Shown one piece after another: positions 26,398-34,121 of a DNA stretch of 64,000 bases. Source of the DNA: Nocardia vinacea (GTDB lineage Bacteria > Actinomycetota > Actinomycetes > Mycobacteriales > Mycobacteriaceae); NCBI RefSeq assembly GCF_035920345.1, contig NZ_CP109149.1, positions 8,866,001 through 8,930,000 on the forward strand. Direction: 5' to 3'. A program made the position numbers and the translations under genes. The notes under the pieces are model-generated. The model worked only from the letters and a program-made list of their open reading frames with translations, was not told the origin of the DNA and ran no database searches. Every line of letters begins with the position of its first letter. Positions within the stretch are counted from its first letter, which is position 1.

Positions 26398-27099
26398 TTA
26401 GCGCTCGCCGCCGGTTCGGGATTCCTTTTCGGCAACCATGAGGTACGCGACCATCAGCCGTTTGAGTTCGGAGACCGCTTCGGTGTTGCTCTGGTCGTCT
26501 TGCACGGAGAAGTTCAGCATCGAGTAGACGACGTGCACCAGGACTTCGGCCATCATGGTGCGGCGCGCGCGGGGGGTGCGCGGGGTCAGTGGGCGCAGCA
26601 TTTGCGAGACGACCTCGGCGAATTCCTTTTCGTGGATCGCACCGGTGGCTCGGGTGGACGGGGTGGACTGCATTGCCAGCCACACTTCGCGCCGGGACGG
26701 GTCGGTCATCCACAGATTCGCCAGATGGTCGACGAACTGGTTCATATGCCGCAACCAGTCCAATGACGGAATCTCGCCGTGGAAATCGGCGAGTTCCTGG
26801 GAAACCGCAACCAGGTCTTGGCGATTCAGCTCGCAGACGATGACGTATTTGTTGGCGAAGAACTGATACAGCGTGCCGATCGGCACTTCCGCCCGCGCCG
26901 CCACCTCTTCACAGGTGAACGATTCGAACCCGACCTCGACGAGCAATTCCCGGGACGCCTGCAAGAGGGCATCGAACTTGCGTTTACTGCGTTCCTGAGT
27001 CGGCCTGCGCCGCGGCATGAGCTCCTGCGGGTCGTCCTGCAGGTCCAACGCAGGGTCCAGACGTCGCTGCTTCGACCTGGCCTCCGTGCGTACATCCAC
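26398..27099 (-). CDS. TetR-family transcriptional regulator
   Basis: 233 aa from GTG 27099; ATG 27018 (MPRRRPTQERSKRK) is the likely alternative because the first 27 residues are outside the fold. The TetR helix-turn-helix reads ASRELLVEVGFESFTCEEVA, then ARAEVPIGTLYQFFANKYVI. The ligand-binding half is all-helical with WLAMQSTPSTRATGAIHEKE. It is convergent with acpS and lies 26 kb-side of the fas/acpS unit, so control of fatty-acid synthesis is a reasonable guess; the 21-bp palindromes upstream of fas have the right size for a TetR dimer, but no copy of that palindrome is seen at its own promoter. It is not an obvious orthologue of M. tuberculosis FasR. Confidence 0.9.
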   Translation of the reverse strand: MDVRTEARSKQRRLDPALDLQDDPQELMPRRRPTQERSKRKFDALLQASRELLVEVGFESFTCEEVAARAEVPIGTLYQFFANKYVIVCELNRQDLVAVSQELADFHGEIPSLDWLRHMNQFVDHLANLWMTDPSRREVWLAMQSTPSTRATGAIHEKEFAEVVSQMLRPLTPRTPRARRTMMAEVLVHVVYSMLNFSVQDDQSNTEAVSELKRLMVAYLMVAEKESRTGGER

Positions 27100-27317
27100 G
27101 TATCAAGGCTAGCGGTATCGGCACACGTGCGACACGCGCACCGTATCTGCGTGTTAAGGACTGTCACATTTCATCACCCATCCAAGCCCGAGATGGCGCC
27201 GAACACATAACCGAGCGTGCGTGCATCTCAACGCACGTTTCGTGCCGGGGAATCCAAGGGGCTCAGGGGTTTCGGCAAGCTCGTGAGCTCGGTAATTGCA
27301 CTGGGAAGGCGTGATCA

Positions 27318-28592
27318 GTGGGAGCTCGATCCGTGGTAACTCTAGGCGTTTCCACCGAACGCGGCGCCGTTCACGCGGTAGCCCTCGTCGACGGCGGCGA
27401 GCAGCTATCCGAGCGGGTGCTGCTGCAGCGGGTGGTGAAAACTCGAGGCGATTCGAAGGCGGACCTGGCGGTTGCGGTCCAGACGGCGATGGACACACTA
27501 GCGGCGGAGTTGGAGTCCGAGCGGGATATCGTGGGTGCGGCGGTCACCTACCGCGATGCCGTTGAGCGGCGTGCCATCGTCACCAAATTGGCGTCCGGCC
27601 CGTGGCATACTGCCTCGCTGGTATCGGCCAAGTCTGCACATCTGAGTGTGGCCGGGGTCATGACCTGGCTCGATGAATTCGACGATCTGCTCATCTGCGA
27701 AGTGGTCCCAGGGCATCAGGCGTTCACACTGATCGACCGCAAGCGCAGTCGGGTGCTGGCCGCGACGAGTCAGTCCGGTAGTGCGACGGCCGAGGCGCTC
27801 GACGCCGCGGTTTCGGATGCGTGGGACCAGTTCGAGGCCGCCATGGTTCGGCCGGATGCGGTGGTGCTGATCGGCTCGGCCGCGGACGGGTCGGTGGTGG
27901 CCACCGCGATGGACGGCTTCGGTGCCCCGGTGCTGTCGTGCAAGATCGCGACCTCCGCCTCGGCGGTCGGTGCGGCGCTGTTCGCGATGAGCGATGCGAC
28001 GGGTGTGAGCGAGCCGGTCGAGCGAGTACGAAGTACGCGTGGTCACACGGCCATGTTCGCCGCGGCCAGTGTGCTGGCGGGCGGGCTGGTCGCGGGCGGC
28101 TTGTACGTCACAACGCGTACGGGGGCAGTCGTCGCTGACGCGCGGGTCACCGCGGATGCCCGCGTGGTCGACGGTGATACCGGATCGGCGAGCGGCTCCA
28201 CCGCGGGCTCCTCGGTGCAGCCGAATATCAACCCGTTCAATCGTCCGGAGGCCCGGCAACCCGCGGCCGCCGGAAACACCGCCGACTCGACGGTGACTGA
28301 GTTCGATCTGGACAATCTTCCGCAGTACAACGAACACTGGGGCGCTGAGCCACCCGTATTGGTCTCTCCGGATGCACACGAGCACGGAAACGAGGCGGCC
28401 GGATCGCCTCAGCAGCTCCCGGGCACCGGAACCCCGGGGCCGACTACCAAAGTCGGTGCTCCGAACGACGCCATGCTCTTCCCGGGTGAGGCTCCGCCGC
28501 CGGCGGCCTTCACACCCGAGTTCTATCACTGGTGGGATAACCACGTCCGCATGCTCGCGCAATGGGCGGCCCAGCAGTTGCAGCCCACCTAG
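27318..28592 (+). CDS. DUF7159-like membrane-anchored protein with Pro-rich tail
   Basis: 424 aa (GTG 27318; GTG 27333 with GGGAG upstream is equally possible, giving MVTLGVSTERG). The N-terminal ~230 residues resemble an ASKHA-like/DUF7159 fold common in Mycobacteriales, with VVTLGVSTERGAVHAVALVD and later DAVVLIGSAADG. A single membrane helix follows near residue 245 (TAMFAAASVLAGGLVAGGLY). The C-terminal 150 residues are low-complexity Ser/Pro/Gly ending in a WW-containing helix (FYHWWDNHVRMLAQWAA). Topology suggests a cytosolic sensor domain and an extracytoplasmic tail. Function unknown; in M. tuberculosis this position is taken by an unrelated peptidase gene. Confidence 0.75.
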   Translation: MGARSVVTLGVSTERGAVHAVALVDGGEQLSERVLLQRVVKTRGDSKADLAVAVQTAMDTLAAELESERDIVGAAVTYRDAVERRAIVTKLASGPWHTASLVSAKSAHLSVAGVMTWLDEFDDLLICEVVPGHQAFTLIDRKRSRVLAATSQSGSATAEALDAAVSDAWDQFEAAMVRPDAVVLIGSAADGSVVATAMDGFGAPVLSCKIATSASAVGAALFAMSDATGVSEPVERVRSTRGHTAMFAAASVLAGGLVAGGLYVTTRTGAVVADARVTADARVVDGDTGSASGSTAGSSVQPNINPFNRPEARQPAAAGNTADSTVTEFDLDNLPQYNEHWGAEPPVLVSPDAHEHGNEAAGSPQQLPGTGTPGPTTKVGAPNDAMLFPGEAPPPAAFTPEFYHWWDNHVRMLAQWAAQQLQPT

Positions 28593-28606
28593 GAGAAATC
28601 TTCGAG

Positions 28607-28635
28607 AGGTCCGGTGCCCCAGTGGCTCCGGACCT
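28607..28635 (+). terminator. Hairpin after the DUF7159-like gene
   Basis: AGGTCCGG / CCGGACCT stem followed by TTCGCTTT, 15 bases after the stop. Confidence 0.6.
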
Positions 28636-28699
28636 TTCGCTTTATGCACCTTCGACCTGGACGAAACCCGTTGGAGGGGAACCCGATCTGCGCTTCGGT

Positions 28700-29203
28700 C
28701 TACACCGACAGGTCGCGACGAAGTTTGGCTACGTGGCCGGTGGCGCGGACGTTGTATTGCGCCACTTCGATTTCGCCTTTTTCGTCGACCAGGAATGTGG
28801 AGCGGATAACGCCGGTGACGGTCTTGCCGTACATGGTCTTCTCGCCGAACGCACCCCATGCGGTGAGGACGGATTTGTCCGGATCCGAGAGCAGCGGGAA
28901 GGTGAGCTTTTCGTGGTCGCGGAACTTGGCCAATTTGGCGGGCTTATCGGGCGATATGCCGATGACCTCGATGCCCGCACCTTCGAGGTCGGCGAGGTTG
29001 TCGCGGAAATCGCAGGCCTGTTTGGTGCAGCCGGGGGTGCTCGCGGCGGGGTAGAAGTAGACGATCACCTTGCGGCCGCGGTAGTCGGACAATGACACGT
29101 CTTTGCCGTCGGCGTCGGGCAGGGTGAAATCGGGGGCGGCATCGCCGGGGGAGAGTCGTTGGTTGTCGGTCACCTCTTGCACGGTAATCGAATGCCCCGA
29201 CAA
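28700..29203 (-). CDS. bcp: Bcp/PrxQ-type peroxiredoxin
   Basis: 167 aa; reduces hydroperoxides using thioredoxin-type electron donors in the cytosol. AhpC/TSA fold with LSPGDAAPDFTLPDADG, the peroxidatic Cys in FYPAASTPGCTKQACDFRDN and, five residues later, the second Cys typical of the PrxQ/Bcp atypical 2-Cys class. DKSVLTAWGAFGEKTMYGK and RSTFLVDEKGEI are family hallmarks. Start at ATG 29203 adds a short tail; GTG at VTDNQRLSPG is an alternative. It is divergent from the DUF3618 gene, exactly as bcp (Rv2521) and Rv2520c are arranged in M. tuberculosis, supporting orthology. Confidence 0.96.
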   Translation of the reverse strand: MSGHSITVQEVTDNQRLSPGDAAPDFTLPDADGKDVSLSDYRGRKVIVYFYPAASTPGCTKQACDFRDNLADLEGAGIEVIGISPDKPAKLAKFRDHEKLTFPLLSDPDKSVLTAWGAFGEKTMYGKTVTGVIRSTFLVDEKGEIEVAQYNVRATGHVAKLRRDLSV

Positions 29204-29283
29204 CGCGGCCGCACCGACGCAGCCCGGCTGGCTAGACTCGTCGGCAGCGCGGTTCGCGGCATATTGAACACAGGAGGATATAC

Positions 29284-29505
29284 GTGGCTAGGGATACCGA
29301 GCGGATCGAGCGGGAGATCGAGGCCGCACGGACACGGCTCGCGAGCACGCTCGACGAAATCGCCGTACGGGCCGATCCGCAGCGCATCGCCGATGACACC
29401 AAGCACATGGTGCTGGCGAAGCTCAACCAGCCGAAGGTGAAGTACAGCCTGATCGGCGCGGCCGCGGTGGTCGTCGGGTTGGTACTGGTGAAGATCTTCC
29501 GCTGA
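29284..29505 (+). CDS. DUF3618 small membrane protein
   Basis: 73 aa. GTG start with a near-perfect AGGAGG 7 bases upstream. The N-terminal ~45 residues are a charged helix (RDTERIEREIEAARTRLAST) typical of DUF3618, followed by one membrane helix at the C-terminus (YSLIGAAAVVVGLVLVKIF). Likely a peripheral/integral inner-membrane protein of unknown role. Neighbour of bcp, as in mycobacteria. A 21-bp perfect hairpin follows six bases after the stop. Confidence 0.93.
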   Translation: MARDTERIEREIEAARTRLASTLDEIAVRADPQRIADDTKHMVLAKLNQPKVKYSLIGAAAVVVGLVLVKIFR

Positions 29506-29511
29506 GCCGAA

Positions 29512-29557
29512 AACGTAGAACACCCGGTGTGGCCAGCCACACCGGGTGTTCTACGTT
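29512..29557. terminator. Bidirectional terminator after the DUF3618 gene
   Basis: 21-bp perfect stem (AACGTAGAACACCCGGTGTG and onward) with a CCAG loop, between convergent genes. Confidence 0.88.
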
Positions 29558-29565
29558 CAGGACTA

Positions 29566-29862
29566 TCAGACCGTCGGGCAGGCGAAACCGTCGCCGTCCG
29601 GATCCAAATGCGGGCCGTAGCCCGGTTCCCCGCGGAACAGCGGTGCCCGACCGGCCGCGCGGGCCTCGTCGCAGTTGGCGAATGCGCCACCGGCCGAGCC
29701 GGTCTGGGACATGCCTGCCGAACCGGTCGCGGCCGATCCGGTATCGATGGCGGATGAGCCCGTTCCTGCGGAACCGGTGGGGACGTCGGCCAGAGCTGCG
29801 GGTGCCGCTAGGAAGGCGAGTCCTGCGGCGGCAATGCTGACGGTGAGCCGGCGAACGTTCAT
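29566..29862 (-). CDS. Secreted Excalibur calcium-binding domain protein
   Basis: 98 aa from ATG 29862 (AGAGGAATTT just upstream; the longer open frame has no ribosome site). Signal peptide VSIAAAGLAFLAAPAALADV cleaved near ALA-D. A Gly/Ser/Thr linker with repeated TGSAG follows, then the C-terminal Excalibur motif with CDEARAAGRAPLFRGEPGY and DPDGDGFACP: two Cys and the DPDGDG calcium loop. The domain is extracellular and calcium-binding; enzymatic activity is not expected. The TGSAG linker is shared with the small secreted protein at 44615-44893. Confidence 0.92.
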   Translation of the reverse strand: MNVRRLTVSIAAAGLAFLAAPAALADVPTGSAGTGSSAIDTGSAATGSAGMSQTGSAGGAFANCDEARAAGRAPLFRGEPGYGPHLDPDGDGFACPTV

Positions 29863-29998
29863 AAATTCCTCTGTTTGTGTGCTGCGGTGGAGTAGCGTCC
29901 AGGGGGAGACGCCGCATCCACTGTTGTGACGGGCCGCGTACTTGTCAACCGCGCAGCAAAACAATTAGGGGCATTAGGGGACAACACCCCTTCGTTCG

Positions 29999-30976
29999 TT
30001 ATTCGCCCAAACGCCTACCCGCCAGATGTTCGGCCGGGATATTGCCCATGCGTCCGGCCTGGTAATCCGCCATGGCCTGGATAATTTCGGCGCGGGTGTT
30101 CATGACGAACGGACCGTATTGCACCACAGGCTCTTTGATCGGCAGGCCGCCGAGCAGCAGCACCTCCAGGTCGCCGGTTCTGTTGTGTTGCAATGCATCC
30201 GCGGCGACGGTGATCGAGTCACCGGGGCCGAATACCGCGAGTTGGCCTTCGCTGATCGCCCGACGCTCGGCGCCCACTGTTCCGCTGCCGGACAGTACGT
30301 ATGCCATCGCGGTAAACCGTTGCGGCCATGGGGTTTCCAGCTGGCTACCCGGAGCGAGGGAGGCGTGTGCGTAGGCGATCGGGGTATAGGTCGAACCCGG
30401 ACCCTCGAAGCCGCCCATCTCGCCCGCGATTATGCGCACCAATGCGCCACCGTCGTGCGAACTGACCAGCGTCAATTCACTGCCGCGCAGATCCTGATAG
30501 CGCGGTGCGGCCATCTTCTGTGCGCGCGGCAGATTGACCCACAGTTGGATGCCGTGGAACCAGCCGCCCGCGATGACCAATTCCTCGGCGGGCAGTTCAT
30601 CGTGCAGGATGCCGGAACCGGCCGTCATCCACTGGGTATCGCCCTCGCTGATGACGCCACCGCCGCCATTGGAATCGTGATGCACCATGGTGCCGTCCAT
30701 GACGTAGGTGACGGTCTCGAAGCCGCGATGTGGATGCCACGGCGCGCCCTTGGCCTCGTACGGCTCATAGGCGACCGGACCCATCTGGTCGAGCAGGATG
30801 AATGGATCGGCCGAGCGCAGATCCATGCTCGGGAACGGCCTGCGCACCTCGAAGCCCGCGCCTTCGCGCTGCTGATGTGCGGTGCTGATGCTGCTCACCT
30901 TGCGTTCCCGCGTCGAATCCGTGGGTCGAGGGAGTCGCGGCAGCACCATGATGTCGGGGACGGTGATGGCCGGCAT
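29999..30976 (-). CDS. Pirin-family cupin protein
   Basis: 325 aa from ATG 30976, which has AGGAGGT at the right distance; the longer open frame extends into the divergent regulator. N-terminal pirin cupin with DPFILLDQMGP and the metal-site APWHPHRGFETVTYVMDGTM, then GDTQWMTAGSGILHDELP; the C-terminal pirin domain contains FTAMAYVLSGSGTVG and the NTRAEI end typical of the family. Bacterial pirins are iron cupins; some have quercetin dioxygenase activity, others act as redox-linked regulators. It is divergent from a MarR gene with a TTGGT/ACCAA inverted repeat in the 58-base gap, suggesting control by that MarR. Confidence 0.94.
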   Translation of the reverse strand: MPAITVPDIMVLPRLPRPTDSTRERKVSSISTAHQQREGAGFEVRRPFPSMDLRSADPFILLDQMGPVAYEPYEAKGAPWHPHRGFETVTYVMDGTMVHHDSNGGGGVISEGDTQWMTAGSGILHDELPAEELVIAGGWFHGIQLWVNLPRAQKMAAPRYQDLRGSELTLVSSHDGGALVRIIAGEMGGFEGPGSTYTPIAYAHASLAPGSQLETPWPQRFTAMAYVLSGSGTVGAERRAISEGQLAVFGPGDSITVAADALQHNRTGDLEVLLLGGLPIKEPVVQYGPFVMNTRAEIIQAMADYQAGRMGNIPAEHLAGRRLGE

Positions 30977-31034
30977 GGGCACCTCCTGAATAGTTGGTGT
31001 CCATGTCAACCAATCGCTGGCTAGGATCATTCCC

Positions 31035-31499
31035 GTGGTGCGTTGGTTGAGCGATGACGAGCAGCAGACCTGGCAGGCCTTCATCCGGCTGCGCCAGCGC
31101 CTCGATGCGGCACTATCGGCCGGGCTGGCCCAGGACGGCCTGTCCACCGCCGACTACGAGCTCCTGGTGCCGTTGTCGGCCGCGCCCGGCGCCTGTCTGC
31201 GCGCCAAGGAATTGGCCGCCGAGGTCTGCTGGGAGAAGAGCAGACTTTCGAAACACTTGGCGCGCATGGCCGCTCGCGGACTCGTCGACCGTCGCCCGGC
31301 CGAGGACGACGCCAGGGGGATTCTGGTCGAACTCACACCCCAGGGACGCAAGGTCCTCGAGAAGGCGGCCCCGAACCATGTCGAACTGGTGCGCCGGATC
31401 TTCGTCGATCCGATGACACCCGCCGAGGCGCGTGCGCTGCGCTCGCTGGCCGACAAGGTGGTCGTCGAGGCCGAGAGCGAGTCCGAACTCGGCTACTGA
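31035..31499 (+). CDS. MarR-family regulator (divergent from pirin gene)
   Basis: 154 aa, GTG start. Winged helix: LSTADYELLVPLSAAPGACL, RAKELAAEVCWEKSRLSKHL (recognition helix), then the wing with RRPAEDDARGILVELTPQGR. A Cys in AEVCWEK lies at the start of the recognition helix and could be redox-sensitive, though that is inference. The gap to the pirin start contains TTGGTGTCCATGTCAACCAA, an inverted repeat suited to a MarR dimer. Together they look like a redox- or phenolic-responsive regulator/pirin switch. Confidence 0.92.
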   Translation: MVRWLSDDEQQTWQAFIRLRQRLDAALSAGLAQDGLSTADYELLVPLSAAPGACLRAKELAAEVCWEKSRLSKHLARMAARGLVDRRPAEDDARGILVELTPQGRKVLEKAAPNHVELVRRIFVDPMTPAEARALRSLADKVVVEAESESELGY

Positions 31500-31500
31500 A

Positions 31501-31812
31501 TCACCACGGGGTGATCGGCGGTTTCACCCACAGCAGCTTCTCGTCGCTGTGATTGCGCTGTGCCGCAGGATGATTCGGATGACGAGCGGCCCAGGTGTCC
31601 TTCTCGTCGAGCAGCTTCGCCACAGTCGTCCACGTCTCGTCGGTGCTCGGCGGATTCGTCTCGGCCGCGCGCGCCAGCTTCCGGCGGACCGCGGCCGGCA
31701 TATCCAGCAGTTCCGTTCCGGTGATGCCGCGATCCCAGATAAAGGTGGCCAGGCGGCGCGCCTTCTCGGCGCGGCTCTTCGACGCATGGTCGGAGTGGGC
31801 GTAATCGGTCAT
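31501..31812 (-). CDS. Conserved actinobacterial hypothetical protein
   Basis: 103 aa. Soluble, basic and helical (HASKSRAEKARRLATFIWDR, then LDMPAAVRRKLARAAE) with a tryptophan-rich C-terminal half (ETWTTVAKLLDEKDTWAARH, LLWVKPPITPW). Looks like a small nucleic-acid- or protein-binding factor, but I do not recognise a named family. It is convergent with the MarR gene, with only one base between the stops, and is followed upstream by the hairpin at 31857. Confidence 0.7.
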   Translation of the reverse strand: MTDYAHSDHASKSRAEKARRLATFIWDRGITGTELLDMPAAVRRKLARAAETNPPSTDETWTTVAKLLDEKDTWAARHPNHPAAQRNHSDEKLLWVKPPITPW

Positions 31813-31856
31813 GGCGGAATCCGCATCGGTGGTGGTCGGTCCTGGTCGACCCTACG

Positions 31857-31892
31857 ACAATGCCTCCCCGCCATCGGGCGGGGAGGCATTGT
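31857..31892. terminator. Hairpin terminator downstream of the transglycosylase gene
   Basis: 16-bp perfect stem ACAATGCCTCCCCGCC with an ATCG loop and complementary arm, in the 95-base gap between two leftward genes. Confidence 0.85.
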
Positions 31893-31907
31893 TCGCGAAG
31901 TCGTGGA

Positions 31908-32525
31908 TCAGTACGCCGAGTTGACGTTATCCATCGAGCCGTAGCGGTGGGCCGCGTAGTTGCAGGCCGCGGTGATGTTGGCGACCGGTTCGTAGATGTC
32001 CCAGGAAGTGCCCTCGACGTGGTAGGCGTTGAAGGTTGGGTCGATCACCTGGAGCAGGCCCTTGGACGGGATGCCGGCGGCGGCGTTGGAGTCCCACAGG
32101 TTGATGGCCTGGGGGTTGCCGCCCGATTCGCGCATGATGTTGCGGTAGATGCCGTCGTAGCTACCCGGGATGCCCTGCGCGCCCATGATGTCGAGCGCGT
32201 GGTGGATCCAGCCGTTGAGGTTGTCCTCGTAGACCGGTGCCGGGGGCGGCGGCAGGGGCAGGCCGGGGACCTGCGGCAGTTCCGGCAGCGCGGGCAGACC
32301 GGGAATGAGCGGCGCATCGACCGGCGTGGCCGCGGCATCGACCGGTGCGGCCGCGGGGGCGGGCTGCTGCTCGGCGACCATGGCAATGCGCGACGGAACG
32401 CTGTCGTCGGCCAGCGCGACTACGGAGGAGGTGCCGACGGCGATGACACCGGCCGCGGCCACAGCGAGGGTGACACTGTCACGCAGCGATAGGCGGCGGA
32501 AAGAGGGGAGGCGTTTGTCGAGCAT
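31908..32525 (-). CDS. Secreted SLT-type lytic transglycosylase
   Basis: 205 aa. Signal peptide near residues 15-40 (SVTLAVAAAGVIAVGTSSVVALA), a Pro/Ala-rich linker (residues about 50-95), then a compact soluble-lytic-transglycosylase domain. This has the catalytic Glu in YRNIMRESGGNPQAINLWDS, GIPSKGLLQVIDPTF and the closing AACNYAAHRYGSMDNVNSAY. It should cleave peptidoglycan glycan strands by a non-hydrolytic mechanism in the cell wall, comparable to resuscitation-type wall enzymes. AAGGAA lies 10 bases before ATG. A candidate c-di-AMP riboswitch fills the leader (32613-32749), the usual arrangement for actinobacterial wall hydrolases. Confidence 0.92.
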   Translation of the reverse strand: MLDKRLPSFRRLSLRDSVTLAVAAAGVIAVGTSSVVALADDSVPSRIAMVAEQQPAPAAAPVDAAATPVDAPLIPGLPALPELPQVPGLPLPPPPAPVYEDNLNGWIHHALDIMGAQGIPGSYDGIYRNIMRESGGNPQAINLWDSNAAAGIPSKGLLQVIDPTFNAYHVEGTSWDIYEPVANITAACNYAAHRYGSMDNVNSAY

Positions 32526-32612
32526 TTCGAAATCAGTTCCTTGATCGTTTCCAGAGAGGCGATCCGGCCCGGTTCAGGCAGCGCGGATCTCCGACGGGGC
32601 ACCCGGTGGGAA

Positions 32613-32749
32613 GGCCCGCCTGAATCGGTTCCGTATGCTGTTTTCGGGTTTTGTTATGAAGGCCAGGCGAGCCCTGGCGCGCGACGCGGTGTAAGCCACC
32701 CGGGGTCGGTTCCCGGCGGGTGCCGCTGTCGAGCGAGGAGAAGGCGGTC
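32613..32749 (-). promoter_or_regulatory. Candidate c-di-AMP (ydaO/yuaA) riboswitch
   Basis: On the minus strand the leader of the transglycosylase gene shows the ordered conserved blocks of this class. There is a P1 arm GACCGCCTT, then GCCGGGAACCGA, CCCCGGGTGGCTTACACC, CCAGGGCTCGCCTGG, ACCCGAAAACAGCATACGG and AACCGATTCAGGCGGG, whose AGGCGG re-pairs with CCGCCT of the first arm. In actinobacteria this riboswitch precedes rpf and other cell-wall hydrolase genes. I aligned it by eye only. Confidence 0.6.
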
Positions 32750-33064
32750 ACGGGCTGTGGTGCCGCTGGTATCTCCGGCGACCGCGGCGGGTGAAACCCA
32801 TCTGCCGTTTCGGTCGTTTTCCGACTGTGTGTGGATTGCTCCACGGTGTAACCAAACTGTAGGTCTGCTTGCGACCTGATCTCAGCTTGGTCACGGTCGG
32901 TTAACGCAGCATGAACGAATAGTGAATGGCAGGGGTTGCCGATCTTGGAAAGCCCTGGTCGAGCTCCTGGAAACCCTCCGTATGCGGGGAGTTTGCCGCT
33001 AAACGTGATGTGACGCAGGTCACGGAAATTTCAGGGTAACCCAGGCCACTTTGTCTCGATTTGG
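32750..33064. other. Promoter region of the transglycosylase gene
   Basis: About 315 bases with no gene. It must contain the leftward promoter for the riboswitch transcript. I see no firm -10/-35 pair and no terminator hairpin for the convergent MarR gene. Confidence 0.5.
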
Positions 33065-33544
33065 TCACCAAGAGGCCGGACGGACCCTTCCGGGGGCCAC
33101 CACGCGGGTCAAAGTGTTACGCAATTCGGCCACCGTGGAATCGCCCAAAACGGACGCCCACTGATCGGCGAATTCGGCCGCGGCGGCATCGGCCGCGCGC
33201 GTGCAAGCCCACCCCTTCGCGGTCAGTGTGATCATCCGTGCACGCGCGTCGTCCGGATGCGCGTTGCGCTCGGCGTAACCCTTGCGCACGAGTTCGTCCA
33301 CCAACTGGCTGGCCGCCTGTTTGGTCACTCCCAGATGTTCGGCCAACTCGCCGACCGTTGCCCCGTTCGGCGACAGCCGCACGAATGCGAACCCGTGCGT
33401 CGGCCGCACATCGGCGAATCCGGCCGCGACCACCCCGGCGTGAATGGCGTCGGTGGCAGCAGCCCCTGCGGCGAGTAGCAGCAGCGCGAGATCCTGGCCG
33501 GGTCGCAGGGTCGAAGCGGGTTTCAGATTCGACATGACTGACAT
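33065..33544 (-). CDS. MarR-family regulator (divergent from cupin gene)
   Basis: About 159 aa from ATG 33544; ATG 33535 and a start at 33562 are also possible and no strong ribosome site discriminates, so a near-leaderless transcript is likely. Winged helix with PTHGFAFVRLSPNGATVGEL, AEHLGVTKQAASQLVDELVR and the wing NAHPDDARARMITLTAKGW. It is divergent from a small cupin; the gap contains a perfect 16-bp palindrome TTGACTATATAGTCAA, the likely operator for both genes. Confidence 0.92.
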   Translation of the reverse strand: MSVMSNLKPASTLRPGQDLALLLLAAGAAATDAIHAGVVAAGFADVRPTHGFAFVRLSPNGATVGELAEHLGVTKQAASQLVDELVRKGYAERNAHPDDARARMITLTAKGWACTRAADAAAAEFADQWASVLGDSTVAELRNTLTRVVAPGRVRPASW

Positions 33545-33567
33545 CTTGACACGTATAGGCAAGTTGC

Positions 33568-33583
33568 TTGACTATATAGTCAA
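33568..33583. promoter_or_regulatory. Perfect 16-bp palindromic MarR operator
   Basis: TTGACTATATAGTCAA lies between divergent MarR and cupin genes and overlaps plausible -35/-10 sequences in both directions (TTGACT on each strand). Confidence 0.8.
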
Positions 33584-33612
33584 CCTGCTTGACCAAATGA
33601 AGGAGTTAGGAC

Positions 33613-33987
33613 ATGCCAGTAACCCGCGCCGCAGATGCCGAAGTCCACGAAATGCACGGCACCCGATTCACCTCCTACATCCGCCCTGGCACCGGCAGCA
33701 CCGAACTCTGCGTCTGGCAGATCCAGGTGTCGGCCGAGACGGAAGGCGTGCCGCACAAGGTGTTGCGCGAGGAGGCCTTCGTAGTGATCCAGGGGGCGGT
33801 GACGATCACGATCGATGGGCAGGCGGAGGCGCTGGTGGCCGGTGACGCTGCGGTGGCACCCGCGAATTCGATGATCTCCCTGACGAATTCGGCCGCCGAG
33901 CCAGCCGTGCTCGTCGTGACGGTTCCGGTCGGATTCCAGGGTGAATTGCCCGACGGAACCGTCATCAACCCGCCCTGGGTCGGCTGA
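33613..33987 (+). CDS. Small cupin-domain protein
   Basis: 124 aa single cupin barrel. AAGGAG ribosome site 9 bases before ATG. Cupin motif 1 is degenerate (GVPHKVLREEAFVVIQGAVTITIDG: one His and one Glu kept) and motif 2 reads GDAAVAPANSMISLTNSAAEPAVLVVTV without the usual His, so metal binding may be weak and the protein could be a small-molecule binding or isomerase-type cupin. Its promoter carries the palindrome 33568-33583, so it is the probable target of the adjacent MarR. Substrate unknown. Confidence 0.9.
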   Translation: MPVTRAADAEVHEMHGTRFTSYIRPGTGSTELCVWQIQVSAETEGVPHKVLREEAFVVIQGAVTITIDGQAEALVAGDAAVAPANSMISLTNSAAEPAVLVVTVPVGFQGELPDGTVINPPWVG

Positions 33988-34121
33988 GCCGCGATGCCCC
34001 CGCGTGGCGGACCGGGTGATGAACACACCCGGCGTTACCGCTTCGATGGCGGTGCGTAACCGGAGCCGCCGGTTGGTGCAGTAGGCCACGAACTTGTGCA
34101 GCCACGCACAGCGTCGAGGCG

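Noticed and set aside
26398..27099. Assigning the acpS-adjacent TetR as FasR
   Set aside because: Its sequence does not resemble M. tuberculosis FasR, which lies elsewhere in that genome; only a general regulatory role can be suggested.
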